NCBI GenBank assembly: GCA_002842515.1
Contig: PHDC01000001.1
Span: forward strand, 248,001 to 312,000
Source of the DNA: Bacteroidetes bacterium HGW-Bacteroidetes-5
GTDB lineage: Bacteria; Bacteroidota; Bacteroidia; Bacteroidales; UBA932
Direction of reading: 5' to 3'
Length of the DNA stretch: 64,000 nt
Below are positions 44,859 to 54,209 of the stretch, piece after piece (position 1 is the stretch's first letter; each line of letters begins with the position of its first letter). Under the pieces are notes generated by a model. The model had not been told where the DNA came from. It ran no database searches and was given only the letters and a program-made list of their open reading frames with translations. Made by a program: the position numbers and the translations under genes.

Positions 44859-46666
44859 TAGTAAAAATGGATAAATACTCTTTTATTGTCTTTCACAAAG
44901 AGCTTGACCCCTTTTTAGAGAGGGTTCAGGAGCTGGGAATGGTAGACATATCAAGGGAGAATAAAGCTATTGACGACCACTCAAGAGATCTTTTTGCGGT
45001 AAACAGGCGTTATTTAAATGCTATAAAGAGATTAAGAGCTCAGTTTGAATCTGCAAATGAAGAGGATCAAAAAAGTTTAGTTGCTCTTGAGGGCATCTCT
45101 AAATTCACGGACAATGAACTTCTTAACTATACGCAAGAGAGCTTAAACAACAAAGATCTTTGGGAACAGGAGAGTGAACAACTTAAAAGAGAGTATGAGG
45201 AGTCCGGTTTATGGGGTATTTTCCACAAAGAGGAGATTGCCAGAATTGAAAAAATCGGCTACACATTGCACCTCTACTCTGTTTCGGAGAAAAGCTTTAA
45301 ACCGGAATGGGAGAGTGAATATGTTCTTCAAATACTAAATCAAGTCAACGGTAAGATCTATTTTGCCATTCTGGTTCCCAAAGGGGAGGAGTTTCGTTTT
45401 GAACTTCCGGAGAGTAAGCAACCTCAAAGATCTTGTGATCTGCTTAAATCCAGATTAGAAGAGCTTAACGAGAAGATTATCGGCATCAATAAAACCATAC
45501 TCTCTCTTAGCTTGGAGATTGGCAGGCTTGAAGGGGCAATGAAAAACCAGGCCGGTGAGCTGGACCTCTATTTAGCAGGTCAATCATCTTTAAAAGAGGC
45601 AGAGGGAACAATTGCCCTACTAACAGGATTTGCTCCCGTAGATAACAGAGAGACAATCAAAGCAGTACTTGATAGCGAAGGGATCTACTACCTTATAGAG
45701 GAGGCAGTAAAGGCAGATAACCCGCCTGTAAAGTTAAAAAACAACTTCTTTGCAAGATTGTACGAACCAATTGGAGATCTATATATGCTGCCCAAATATG
45801 GAGAGCTGGACCTAACCCCCTATTTTGCTCCATTTTATATGCTCTTCTTCGGTTTATGTCTCGGAGATATGGGCTACGGTCTGGTACTCTTGATTGGCTC
45901 CACAATTGCTAAATTCAAACTCAAGAAATTCAGAGGGTATCTCACTCTTATACAGTTTCTTGGACTGGGAGCAGTGCTGATGGCGTCACTCTCGGGTGTC
46001 TTTTTCGGCGCCTCGCTTAAAGATTTGATTCCTATGCCCGACTCAGTAAAAGAGCTCTTCTTTTCAGACCTGAAGATGTTCTGGTTTGCAATAGTTTTCG
46101 GGCTTTTCCAGATAGTTTTTGCCAGATTGCTCAATGCTGTCTACTCAATAATTTCAAAAGGGTGGCAATATGGAATGAATAATATCGGGTGGTCAATATT
46201 AATTGTTTGGGCAGCACTTAAATACGCCTCAACAATGTCAGAAGATATAACAGTACCTCTACTTATGAATTATGCCGCAATTGGTGGTGCATTTTTAATA
46301 CTCGCATTCTCGTCCGACAGTAAAAACATATTTGCACGAATAGGAAGCGGAGTTGTAGCCTTTTGGGATGTCACCTCTCTTTTCGGGGATATGCTCTCAT
46401 ATATCAGGCTTTTTGGATTGGGTACAGCCGGAGCAATTTTAGGAATGGTTGTTAACTCTGTTGCAATAAGTATGTCCTCAATTCCATATATGGGATGGTT
46501 CCTGGCTGCTCTTATGCTGCTGGTGGGACACCTTCTGGTGCTGATGCTGTCAAGTCTAGGGGCTTTTGTACACCCTATGCGTCTGACATTTGTCGAGTTT
46601 TACAAAAATGCAAGCTTTGCCGGAGGAGGCAGACCTTTTCGTCCACTTGGAAAAGAGCCACAATAG
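44855..46666 (+). CDS. V-type ATPase membrane subunit I (a-subunit)
   Basis: Stator membrane subunit that forms the ion half-channels, 603 residues. The N-terminal half (about 1-320) is cytosolic with long coiled coils. The C-terminal half has seven to eight transmembrane helices. The conserved Arg facing the K-ring is in FGDMLSYIRLFGLGTAG near residues 510-526. PYFAPFYMLFFGLCLGDMGYGL near 321-342 is also characteristic. Na+ versus H+ specificity cannot be read from this subunit alone. Confidence 0.94.
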   Translation: MIVKMDKYSFIVFHKELDPFLERVQELGMVDISRENKAIDDHSRDLFAVNRRYLNAIKRLRAQFESANEEDQKSLVALEGISKFTDNELLNYTQESLNNKDLWEQESEQLKREYEESGLWGIFHKEEIARIEKIGYTLHLYSVSEKSFKPEWESEYVLQILNQVNGKIYFAILVPKGEEFRFELPESKQPQRSCDLLKSRLEELNEKIIGINKTILSLSLEIGRLEGAMKNQAGELDLYLAGQSSLKEAEGTIALLTGFAPVDNRETIKAVLDSEGIYYLIEEAVKADNPPVKLKNNFFARLYEPIGDLYMLPKYGELDLTPYFAPFYMLFFGLCLGDMGYGLVLLIGSTIAKFKLKKFRGYLTLIQFLGLGAVLMASLSGVFFGASLKDLIPMPDSVKELFFSDLKMFWFAIVFGLFQIVFARLLNAVYSIISKGWQYGMNNIGWSILIVWAALKYASTMSEDITVPLLMNYAAIGGAFLILAFSSDSKNIFARIGSGVVAFWDVTSLFGDMLSYIRLFGLGTAGAILGMVVNSVAISMSSIPYMGWFLAALMLLVGHLLVLMLSSLGAFVHPMRLTFVEFYKNASFAGGGRPFRPLGKEPQ

Positions 46667-46702
46667 AGAGAATAAAATTGAATTAAATAAATATTAAATT
46701 AA

Positions 46703-47167
<465 letters not shown>

Positions 47168-47188
47168 GGTTTTCAAACAAAAATTATT

Positions 47189-47222
47189 GGGTGTTAAGGT
47201 TAATTTTCGTACCTTAACACCC
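47189..47222 (+). terminator. Terminator of the V-ATPase operon
   Basis: A perfect 12-bp stem, GGGTGTTAAGGT with ACCTTAACACCC, around a 10-base loop, followed by TTGTTTTA. Confidence 0.88.
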
Positions 47223-47262
47223 TTGTTTTATTATTGATATTCATAAATAAACTTCTTATTTT

Positions 47263-48648
47263 ATGGCTCTTATAAAATCTATATCAGGTATCAGAGGTAC
47301 CATAGGAGGAGAATCCGGCTCATCGTTTACCCCTTTGGATATTGTTAAATTTACATCTGCATATGCATCGTTCATAAAACATCGCTCTGGCAAAAAAAGC
47401 AGGTATAGAGTTGTTCTTGGAAGAGACGCGCGTATCTCCGGGGAGATGTGCGACCATATTGTTTGCGGGACCCTCACAGCTTGCGGTATTGATGTCATCA
47501 ATGCAGGGCTGGCCTCTACACCCACAGTAGAGATGGCGGTTATCTTCGAACGGGCAGATGGTGGAATTATTCTCACTGCATCTCACAATCCAAAAGAGTG
47601 GAATGCCCTTAAACTTCTCAACGAGAGGGGGGAATTTCTTGATGCACAGGATGGGGAAAAGTTGCTTTCTATTGTGGACTCCGGTATTTTTGAATTTTCT
47701 GACGTAGACAATCTGGGAATTATCACCAAAAAAGATTTTACAAAACAGCATATAGAGGCTGTACTCTCCCACCCTCTTGTAGATACAGAGGCTATCTATC
47801 GCGCAGGGTTCACCGTTGTTCTGGATGCCGTGAACTCTGTTGGAGGCATTGTTATGCCGGCTTTGCTGGAGGCAATGGGAGTAACTGTCATCAAAATTAA
47901 CTGTGAACCTGACGGCAGATTTCCTCATAACCCGGAACCTCTACCCGAGCATCTGACACAACTATCATCTACTGTCGTAAAGTCAGGTGCAGATATGGGA
48001 ATAGCAGTTGATCCCGATGTAGACAGACTTGCCCTAATTAACGAAGATGGAAATGCATTTGGCGAGGAGTACACTCTTGTTGCGGTTGCAGATTATTTTC
48101 TAAAGCATAAAAAAGGGGCAACAGTCTCAAACCTTTCATCCTCAAGAGCTTTAAAAGAGGTTACAGAGGCTGCGGGAGAGAGTCACTATGCATCTGCAGT
48201 GGGTGAGGTAAATGTCGTAACGGAGATGAAACGAGTTAACGCTGTAATAGGCGGCGAAGGCAATGGAGGAGTTATAGTTCCGGACTTACATTACGGAAGG
48301 GATGCATTGATAGGAAGTGCACTTATTCTCAGTTTTCTGGCAAAAGAGAGATGCACCCTGAGTGAGCTTAAAAAAAGGTATCCTCAGTACTCGATCTCAA
48401 AGAACAAGATTGATCTCTGTGAGGATACAAATATTGACCAAATCTTAGCTGAGATAAAAAAAATCTATAGCCAACATAAGATTAGTGAGATAGATGGGCT
48501 AAAGATAGATTTTGAGCAGCAAAGGATGTGGGTACATCTTAGAAAATCCAATACAGAACCAATTATCCGCATATATGCTGAGGCTCCTACTCTTGATCAG
48601 GCCAACTTATTGGCATCGGAAATTATGTCGGAAATTAAAAACTTATAA
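47263..48648 (+). CDS. glmM: Phosphoglucosamine mutase-type phosphohexomutase
   Basis: Alpha-D-phosphohexomutase of 461 residues, probably converting glucosamine-6-P to glucosamine-1-P for UDP-GlcNAc, with phosphomannomutase as the alternative. The start SISGIRGTIGG, the active-site phosphoserine motif TASHNP (Ser107), the metal-binding DPDVDRLA near 245-252, GEGNGGVI in the sugar-binding loop and RKSNTEPIIRIYAE in the phosphate loop are all in place. The archaeal-like GlmM form with RKSNTEP is common in Bacteroidota. The next gene encodes a NamZ-like protein, 2 bases away, agreeing with amino-sugar metabolism. Confidence 0.88.
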   Translation: MALIKSISGIRGTIGGESGSSFTPLDIVKFTSAYASFIKHRSGKKSRYRVVLGRDARISGEMCDHIVCGTLTACGIDVINAGLASTPTVEMAVIFERADGGIILTASHNPKEWNALKLLNERGEFLDAQDGEKLLSIVDSGIFEFSDVDNLGIITKKDFTKQHIEAVLSHPLVDTEAIYRAGFTVVLDAVNSVGGIVMPALLEAMGVTVIKINCEPDGRFPHNPEPLPEHLTQLSSTVVKSGADMGIAVDPDVDRLALINEDGNAFGEEYTLVAVADYFLKHKKGATVSNLSSSRALKEVTEAAGESHYASAVGEVNVVTEMKRVNAVIGGEGNGGVIVPDLHYGRDALIGSALILSFLAKERCTLSELKKRYPQYSISKNKIDLCEDTNIDQILAEIKKIYSQHKISEIDGLKIDFEQQRMWVHLRKSNTEPIIRIYAEAPTLDQANLLASEIMSEIKNL

Positions 48649-48650
48649 AG

Positions 48651-49877
48651 ATGTTTTCATTCAGAACAACACCGCTTCTGGAACAGCCGGATATGGTATT
48701 AAAGAGCGGAAAAGTTGCCATTTTATGCAACCAAACAGCCTGGCATCCGGGAAATGGAGAGTATCTATTTGAGACTCTCTACTCAAGGGGTATCCTCAAA
48801 AGAGTCTTTACACCCGAACACGGCCTCTTTGGGGAGCTTCAGGATCAGGCTAAGTTGGATAAAACAGATGTTTATAACAATCTCGGAATGCAGGATTGTG
48901 AGTTTGTCTCTCTCTATGGAAGCGACGAAGAGTCGCTTAGCGCACAAGCTTCCAAGCTTACAGACATAGATGCTCTGATAATTGAACTTCAAGATGTTGG
49001 CTCCAGATACTACACCTTTAACACTACCATTTTAAACCTGTTTAAGACACTTAAAAGGGAGGGGATAAACCTGCCTGTCTATCTGGTAGATAGAGTTAAT
49101 CCCGCCGGACGACAGGTTGAGGGGACAATGTTAAGGGAAGAGTATGCCTCATTTATCGGAATTGAGGGAATACTTCACCGCCACGGTCTTACAATAGGTG
49201 AAATGGCTCACTACCTCTACAACGAGATCAATGCAAAATTTCCTCTCCATATCATATCTTACCAGGCAGAGGAGTCCTACAGCAATATGCTGCCCTGGAG
49301 CATCCCCCCATCTCCCAATATACCAGGGCTCTTCACCTGCAACTTTTACAGCGGCCAGTGTCTCTGGGAGGGAGCCAATGTTAGTGAGGGCCGTGGTACT
49401 ACAAGACCTTTTGAGATGTTTGGTGCACCATATATGGAGTCACTGGCAGGCTACAATCAAAGAGAGGGTTACAAGAATTGGAACGACCCAAATCACCCTA
49501 TATATGACCCGGCCGTCTATGTACGCTGGACAAAGTTCATACCTGTTTTTCACAAATATCAGGGAGGGACCTGCTTCGGGTTTCAACTCCACCCTCTACC
49601 GGGAATAAACTACCACGCACTGGCACACAATTTGCGTATTATGAACTTTATCTTTAAAAATTGCCCCGAATTTGCTTTCCGGGAGGGTAAGTATGAAGCA
49701 GGAAACGATAAAACAGCCATAGAGCTGCTGCTTGGAGATAATATGCTTCTTAACTACATTCAGGATAAAGTGTTATGGGATGATGTTAAAGAGCATATGA
49801 AGATAGAGGAGCAGAAATGGATCAGAAAGGTCAAAAAGACTCTTTTGTATGATATGCCCCTGTTTAGAAGCAAATAG
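48651..49877 (+). CDS. DUF1343 protein (NamZ-like exo-N-acetylmuramidase family)
   Basis: A 408-residue protein of DUF1343, the family of NamZ, which releases terminal N-acetylmuramic acid from peptidoglycan fragments. The match includes VAILCNQTAWHP near residues 23-34, VFTPEHGLFGE near 52-62, LIIELQDVGSRYYTF near 107-121, VDRVNPAGRQVEGTM near 147-161, and ANVSEGRGTTRPFEMFGAP near 242-260. No signal peptide is present, unlike secreted NamZ, so it may act in the cytoplasm on recycled muropeptides. Close linkage with the hexosamine mutase suggests cell-wall sugar recycling. Confidence 0.88.
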   Translation: MFSFRTTPLLEQPDMVLKSGKVAILCNQTAWHPGNGEYLFETLYSRGILKRVFTPEHGLFGELQDQAKLDKTDVYNNLGMQDCEFVSLYGSDEESLSAQASKLTDIDALIIELQDVGSRYYTFNTTILNLFKTLKREGINLPVYLVDRVNPAGRQVEGTMLREEYASFIGIEGILHRHGLTIGEMAHYLYNEINAKFPLHIISYQAEESYSNMLPWSIPPSPNIPGLFTCNFYSGQCLWEGANVSEGRGTTRPFEMFGAPYMESLAGYNQREGYKNWNDPNHPIYDPAVYVRWTKFIPVFHKYQGGTCFGFQLHPLPGINYHALAHNLRIMNFIFKNCPEFAFREGKYEAGNDKTAIELLLGDNMLLNYIQDKVLWDDVKEHMKIEEQKWIRKVKKTLLYDMPLFRSK

Positions 49878-49918
49878 CAAAAAGTAAATTATTTTATAAT
49901 TATATTAAAAACTTAATA

Positions 49919-50671
49919 ATGTCAAACCCGGTTTTATCAGAAAAAATATTCAAAGAGGCATCTTATGCCACATATAGTGAAACAATGACAGTAAAAGGGA
50001 CAGCTATGAAGTCCCTAATTCTTGTCTTTATGGTACTCGCAGGAGCATCCTACACCTGGAAAGTTTTTTACGAATCGCTTAACCCGGGTGCCACAAACCC
50101 CTGGATGTGGGGAGGACTGATTGGAGGGTTAATTGTAGGCCTCATTATCAGTTTCAAACCTCATCTTGCACAGTATCTTGCACCCGTATATGCGGTTCTG
50201 CAGGGTCTTTTTCTGGGGGCCATATCTGCAATGTTTAACAACGCTTTCGCATTAACAGCACCCGGAATAGTGATAAACGCCACTCTTCTTACAATTGTCA
50301 CCGCTCTAGTAATGCTCCTTATTTACAGAGCCAACATTATAAAGGTAGATGGTAAATTTGCAAGGATAATGGTTATTGCCGTTAGTGCAATAGGGTTCTA
50401 CTATTTAATCAGTATTGTACTCAGTATGTTTGGTGTAAACCTTACAATGCTTCACAACAGCAGCCCTCTTAGCATTGGAATTAGTATTGTTATTGTGATT
50501 GTAGCAGCATTTTCTCTGCTTATGGATTTTAATTTTATCGAGAAAGCATCTGCAGCAGGTGCTCCAAAGTATATGGAGTGGTATGGAGCATTCGCTCTTA
50601 TGGTTACTCTTATATGGCTCTATCTGGAGCTGCTTAAACTCCTTGCAAAATTCGCAGGTAACAGAAACTAG
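49919..50671 (+). CDS. Bax inhibitor-1/YccA family membrane protein
   Basis: A 250-residue protein with about seven transmembrane helices. It belongs to the BI-1-like group typified by YccA and YbhL, with [26 protein letters not shown] near residues 21-46, [16 protein letters not shown] near 90-105, and a C-terminal [40 protein letters not shown] near 202-241. Homologues have been linked to membrane-protein turnover (YccA with FtsH) or Ca2+ leak. No specific role can be read here. Confidence 0.9.
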   Translation: MSNPVLSEKIFKEASYATYSETMTVKGTAMKSLILVFMVLAGASYTWKVFYESLNPGATNPWMWGGLIGGLIVGLIISFKPHLAQYLAPVYAVLQGLFLGAISAMFNNAFALTAPGIVINATLLTIVTALVMLLIYRANIIKVDGKFARIMVIAVSAIGFYYLISIVLSMFGVNLTMLHNSSPLSIGISIVIVIVAAFSLLMDFNFIEKASAAGAPKYMEWYGAFALMVTLIWLYLELLKLLAKFAGNRN

Positions 50672-50702
50672 TTAACATATATAGAACTAACAGAGATAAA
50701 TA

Positions 50703-50733
50703 TTTGCTTAATAACAATATTTTTGTACATTTG
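50703..50733 (+). promoter_or_regulatory. Bacteroidota promoter for rpmE2
   Basis: TTTG (50703-50706), 19 bases, TACATTTG (50726-50733) fit the consensus well. The ATG at 50764 is 30 bases downstream, which excludes an upstream in-frame start at 50704. Confidence 0.68.
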
Positions 50734-50763
50734 CAGCCCCATAATATTATAAATTATACCAAA

Positions 50764-51015
50764 ATGAAAAATGGAATCCATCCCGAAACCTACCGTCTTG
50801 TAGCTTTCAAGGATATGTCAAATGAGCACGTATTTATTACCCGCTCTTGTGCAAACACCAGAGAGACAATTGTTCACGAAGGTGTAGAGTATCCGGTTAT
50901 TAAACTTGAGATATCTAATACATCACACCCTTTCTATACAGGTAAGATGAAACTTGTAGACACTGCAGGTCGTGTTGACAAATTCCTTAACAGATACAAG
51001 AACGTTAAAAAGTAA
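50764..51015 (+). CDS. rpmE2: 50S ribosomal protein L31 type B
   Basis: An 83-residue ribosomal protein L31 lacking the zinc-binding CxxC motifs of type A, hence the C-minus type B. Family marks are [19 protein letters not shown] at the start, FITRSCANT near 26-34, [34 protein letters not shown] near 45-78. The gene has its own strong promoter and ends at a terminator shared with the convergent BlaR1 gene. Confidence 0.96.
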   Translation: MKNGIHPETYRLVAFKDMSNEHVFITRSCANTRETIVHEGVEYPVIKLEISNTSHPFYTGKMKLVDTAGRVDKFLNRYKNVKK

Positions 51016-51037
51016 ACTTTATAACAATACAGAATTC

Positions 51038-51074
51038 AAAAAGCTGCCTCCTGTCAAATGGGAGGCAGCTTTTT
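51038..51074. terminator. Bidirectional terminator between rpmE2 and the BlaR1-like gene
   Basis: AAAAAGCTGCCTCC pairs over 14 bp with GGAGGCAGCTTTTT around a 9-base loop. A T-run on one side and an A-run on the other allow termination in both directions. Confidence 0.9.
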
Positions 51075-51104
51075 TTTACCCTTAATTTTTATTACTTGAC
51101 TTGT

Positions 51105-52373
51105 TTAATGAAGTTGAAATATTACCGGGAACACATAAACAACCGAAACGCTCTCTCCTTTATGTTTTCCGGGTGTCCACGCAGGTGACATAGATACCAC
51201 TCTTACAGCCTCCTCATCAAGGAGTTTGTGTACGCCTCTTACCACTTTTACATTTTTTAGATTGCCCTTCTCATCAATAAGGAACTGCAGGATAACCCTC
51301 CCCTGTATCTTTGAAGCTTTCGCTTCGGCAGGATAGACCAGTCTCTCTGCGACCCATTTTGTAAATGAATTCTCATCACCGCCCATAAATGTCGGTTTTA
51401 CCTCAACCATCATAAACGGCAACTCTTTTTTGGTAGTATCGGTGAGTTCAATATTCCCCTTAGTTGAAGAGGTCAATTGAGACTCATCACTTGTGATAGT
51501 ATTACCATCTGCCTTATTAAAAGCGACGAAAGTAAACAGAAGTGTTAATGTAAGCAGGGAGGCCGATACGGCAAAAAATCCTGCTCTCTTTTGTTCCAGA
51601 TTTTCCATTTTTTTGAATCTTTTTAATGTTAGTGATTTATTAAGGCTGCTGGATAGATAGGGAGATGCTCCAAATTGTGAATTCAGCAACAGATTTCTAT
51701 ATAGATTTAATGAGCCGCCGCTCTTTAAGACATCTCTGTCTGCTTGGAATTCGTGCGTCTCTACGAGAAGTTTTTTGAATAGATAGATTATGGGGTTAAA
51801 CCAAAGAAATATTGAAATAAAGTTAACTAATAGAATGTCTGCAGAGTGGTTTCTGTTGATATGGGAGAATTCGTGCTTTATAATATACTCTCTGTCCAAC
51901 TCATCTGTTGAGTTATTTATAAAGATATTGTTCATAAATGAGAACGGAATCTCTACCCTTTTACTGCTCACAATAGTATACTTTCCAAAACCAACTCTCA
52001 CAGAGTCCAGGTAAATGGTTACAATTTTCATCAGGTGAATAATAAGGAATATCAAATAGAGAGCAGAAATAGAGATATAGATATCCCAAACAATGTTTTT
52101 GAGCATCTTCAGAGTAAAAAATGCAGAATCTGTAGAAGCGAGTCCGGAGGCATCTGCACCCACTACAATAGGATTTAGATTTATTCCAAAAGGTGATGAT
52201 AGCTCCACAGGAATCGATATAAGAGGAAAGAGAGAGATGGCAACGAGAGATAAAAGGATGTATACTCTTTGAAATGTATAGCTTATCTCTTTGATTGTAA
52301 TCAATCTAAAGATCAGGTAGAGCAGAGCACCACAAAAAAGTGACTCAATGAAATATGATATTAGTGCATTCAT
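51105..52373 (-). CDS. BlaR1-type M56 membrane metallopeptidase with C-terminal TonB domain
   Basis: A 422-residue sensor-peptidase. The first 120 residues hold three transmembrane helices. The M56 zinc site HEFSHINRN (HExxH) is near residues 166-174, with HEFQADRDVL following. A fourth helix lies near 267-287. Instead of a penicillin-binding sensor domain, the C-terminus (about 325-422) is a TonB C-terminal-like domain, with WVAERLVYPAEAKASKIQGRVILQFLIDEKGNLKNVKV as the family hallmark. It lies 24 bases after the BlaI gene, the classic repressor-protease pair. The signal it senses is unknown. Confidence 0.9.
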   Translation of the reverse strand: MNALISYFIESLFCGALLYLIFRLITIKEISYTFQRVYILLSLVAISLFPLISIPVELSSPFGINLNPIVVGADASGLASTDSAFFTLKMLKNIVWDIYISISALYLIFLIIHLMKIVTIYLDSVRVGFGKYTIVSSKRVEIPFSFMNNIFINNSTDELDREYIIKHEFSHINRNHSADILLVNFISIFLWFNPIIYLFKKLLVETHEFQADRDVLKSGGSLNLYRNLLLNSQFGASPYLSSSLNKSLTLKRFKKMENLEQKRAGFFAVSASLLTLTLLFTFVAFNKADGNTITSDESQLTSSTKGNIELTDTTKKELPFMMVEVKPTFMGGDENSFTKWVAERLVYPAEAKASKIQGRVILQFLIDEKGNLKNVKVVRGVHKLLDEEAVRVVSMSPAWTPGKHKGESVSVVYVFPVIFQLH

Positions 52374-52397
52374 AACATTAGATTGTTAAAGTATTAT

Positions 52398-52784
52398 TTA
52401 CTCTTTCTCTTTTTTATGACTCTCCATAATCTTCATTATCTCATTAACCTCATCAAGTGATATCTCCTCTTTTTTTGAGAGGAAAGAGACCAGATTTGGT
52501 AACGAGTTAGAAAAGAATGAGTGCAATACCCCTTTCATATATACATTCAGGTATGCCTCGCGTTCAATTAAAGGAAAATAACAATGGGTTTTCCCATATG
52601 ATTTGTGCGAAACAAATCCCTTCTTTTCAAGAATCCTTACGATGGTAGATACTGTATTGTAGGCCGGTTTAGGTTCAGGCATATCCTCAAGCAGTTCATT
52701 GACAAATGCCTTCTTTCTGATCCACAGAGGCTGCATTATTTGCAACTCTGCTTTAGTCAGCTCTTTAATCTCATTTTTCCTCAT
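52398..52784 (-). CDS. BlaI/MecI/CopY-family transcriptional repressor
   Basis: A 128-residue winged-helix repressor. KELTKAELQIMQPLWIRKKAFVNELLEDMPEPKPAYNTVSTIVRILEKKGFVSHKSYGKTHCYFPLIER spans the DNA-binding domain (in segments at about 6-75), and the C-terminal half is the dimerisation helix pair. The partner M56 protease is encoded immediately downstream and is expected to cleave it on induction. A TTAGTTG/CAACTAA palindrome 21 bases upstream of the start is a likely autoregulatory operator. Confidence 0.94.
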   Translation of the reverse strand: MRKNEIKELTKAELQIMQPLWIRKKAFVNELLEDMPEPKPAYNTVSTIVRILEKKGFVSHKSYGKTHCYFPLIEREAYLNVYMKGVLHSFFSNSLPNLVSFLSKKEEISLDEVNEIMKIMESHKKEKE

Positions 52785-52804
52785 ATCTCAAATAAACTAT
52801 TAAG

Positions 52805-52820
52805 TTAGTTGTTCAACTAA
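52805..52820. promoter_or_regulatory. Candidate BlaI operator
   Basis: TTAGTTG (52805-52811), 2 bases, CAACTAA (52814-52820): a perfect dyad 21 bases upstream of the blaI ATG. A further TTAGTT occurs at 52826-52831. It also lies about 70 bases upstream of the divergent TIGR02757 gene. Confidence 0.5.
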
Positions 52821-52879
52821 ACTTTTAGTTAACAAATATCTTGCCAAATTTTAAAACAAAACTGAATGCAGGAGTTTTG

Positions 52880-52887
52880 TATATTTG
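52880..52887 (+). promoter_or_regulatory. Bacteroidota -7 box for the TIGR02757 gene
   Basis: TATATTTG matches TAnnTTTG but lies only 4 bases before the ATG at 52892, so a leaderless or near-leaderless transcript is implied. The -33 region is unclear. Confidence 0.4.
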
Positions 52888-52891
52888 TAAT

Positions 52892-53602
52892 ATGAAAATT
52901 GCAGATTTAGATTTGGTAACTTTATCAGATGAGTATAACAACCCTAAGTACTTTACCGACGATCCCATTAAGTATCCGAAGTACTTTTATGATAACTATA
53001 AGCAAGGGAAATCCCCTCTTCAGGATATTGAAATAGCCGCAATTCTTTGTGCTCACCTTGCCTGGGGAAGAAGGGAGATGATTGTAAGGAGTTGTGAAAG
53101 GTTGATGGATGAGATGAAGTGGTCTCCCTACAATTATGTTATCGGTGGGAAATATCGCAACGACAACTCAAGTCTTCACAGAACAGTCAAGTGGAGTGAA
53201 GTGGCAAAAATTTGTACAAATCTAAGGGAGTTCTATTTAAATAATGAGACTCTGGAGCTACTCTCAGTGCAAATGATTCGAGAAGTTATATTTGGTCGTA
53301 AAGAGGACCCAAAAGCTGCCAATAAAAAGATACATATGTTTCGCAGATGGATGGTTAGAGATGACTCTAAGGTAGATTTGGGAATCTGGAAGAGAATAAC
53401 TCCTGCAGATCTTATCATTCCCCTGGATGTACACGTACACCGAAATGCTCTTGCACTTGGCATCACCACTCGTAAAAGCGCAGATATCATTACAGCACAA
53501 GAGATTACAAATTATCTTAAGCTTATTTTTCCCGGAGATCCCTGCAAAGGTGACTTTGCTCTGTTTGCATACTCTGCATCTAAAACTAAAAAAATATTGT
53601 AA
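52892..53602 (+). CDS. TIGR02757 (DUF2400) family protein
   Basis: A 236-residue protein of the TIGR02757/DUF2400 family, which is Bacteroidota-enriched and of unknown function. Recognisable parts are DIEIAAILCAHLAWGRREMIVRSCERLM near residues 43-70, HMFRRWMVRDD near 148-158, LIIPLDVHVHRNALALGI near 173-190 and the C-terminal PGDPCKGDFALFAYSAS. The helical arrangement with LDVHVHR resembles HhH-GPD DNA glycosylases, but no catalytic proof is visible. I start at the ATG at 52892, because the in-frame TTG at 52841 lies upstream of the promoter box. Confidence 0.85.
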   Translation: MKIADLDLVTLSDEYNNPKYFTDDPIKYPKYFYDNYKQGKSPLQDIEIAAILCAHLAWGRREMIVRSCERLMDEMKWSPYNYVIGGKYRNDNSSLHRTVKWSEVAKICTNLREFYLNNETLELLSVQMIREVIFGRKEDPKAANKKIHMFRRWMVRDDSKVDLGIWKRITPADLIIPLDVHVHRNALALGITTRKSADIITAQEITNYLKLIFPGDPCKGDFALFAYSASKTKKIL

Positions 53603-53627
53603 CTTTACCTTCAAGTGAAATAACCTG

Positions 53628-54209
53628 ATGGCTAATCTATTTATAATATCCGGGTGCAACGGAGCCGGGAAAACAACTGCATCGTATACAATTCTTCCTG
53701 AGATGCTTTCTTGCAAGGAGTTTGTTAATGCAGACGAGATAGCAAGAGGGCTCTCCCCATTTAAACCTGAGAGTGTCTCCATACAGGCCGGTAAGATTAT
53801 GCTGGAGAGAATCCAGAACCTTATATCTAACGGCACAGATTTTGCACTTGAGACAACGCTTGCAACAAGGACTCACGCCAATGTAATCAAATATGCACAA
53901 GCAAGCGGATATAAAGTGACATTGGTATTTTTCTGGTTAAACCTTCCAAGCCTTGCAGTCGAGAGAGTTAAGATGAGAGTAGCATCCGGTGGTCATAATA
54001 TTGAAGAAAAAACTATCCGAAGACGATACGATATTGGAATAAAAAACCTATTTTCGCTTTATATTCCGTTGTGTGAATATTGGATGATAATAAATAACTC
54101 CTCGATCCCTCAAGAACTTATTGCTGAGGGAGGTAGCAAAATGGAACTAAAAATTTACAACAAACCTACCTACAACAAAATTGCTAATTATGAGCGAAAT
54201 AGAGACTAG
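53628..54209 (+). CDS. Zeta-toxin-like P-loop kinase
   Basis: A 193-residue P-loop protein of the zeta toxin family. Walker A is GCNGAGKT at residues 9-16; NADEIARG (about 35-42) and LETTLATRTHANVI (about 74-87) correspond to substrate and nucleotide-binding loops of zeta-like kinases; RRRYDIGIKN (about 131-140) carries the lid arginines. True zeta toxins phosphorylate UDP-N-acetylglucosamine; many chromosomal relatives have unknown substrates. It overlaps a 51-residue gene by 20 bases at its 3' end and follows TIGR02757 by 25 bases. Confidence 0.85.
   Translation: MANLFIISGCNGAGKTTASYTILPEMLSCKEFVNADEIARGLSPFKPESVSIQAGKIMLERIQNLISNGTDFALETTLATRTHANVIKYAQASGYKVTLVFFWLNLPSLAVERVKMRVASGGHNIEEKTIRRRYDIGIKNLFSLYIPLCEYWMIINNSSIPQELIAEGGSKMELKIYNKPTYNKIANYERNRD

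Noticed and set aside
47320-47928. 202-codon open frame on the minus strand
   Set aside because: Antisense shadow of glmM; cysteine-rich, low-complexity product without recognisable domains.
53264-53836. 190-codon open frame on the minus strand
   Set aside because: It spans the ends of the TIGR02757 and zeta-like genes in antisense, both of which are well supported on the plus strand.
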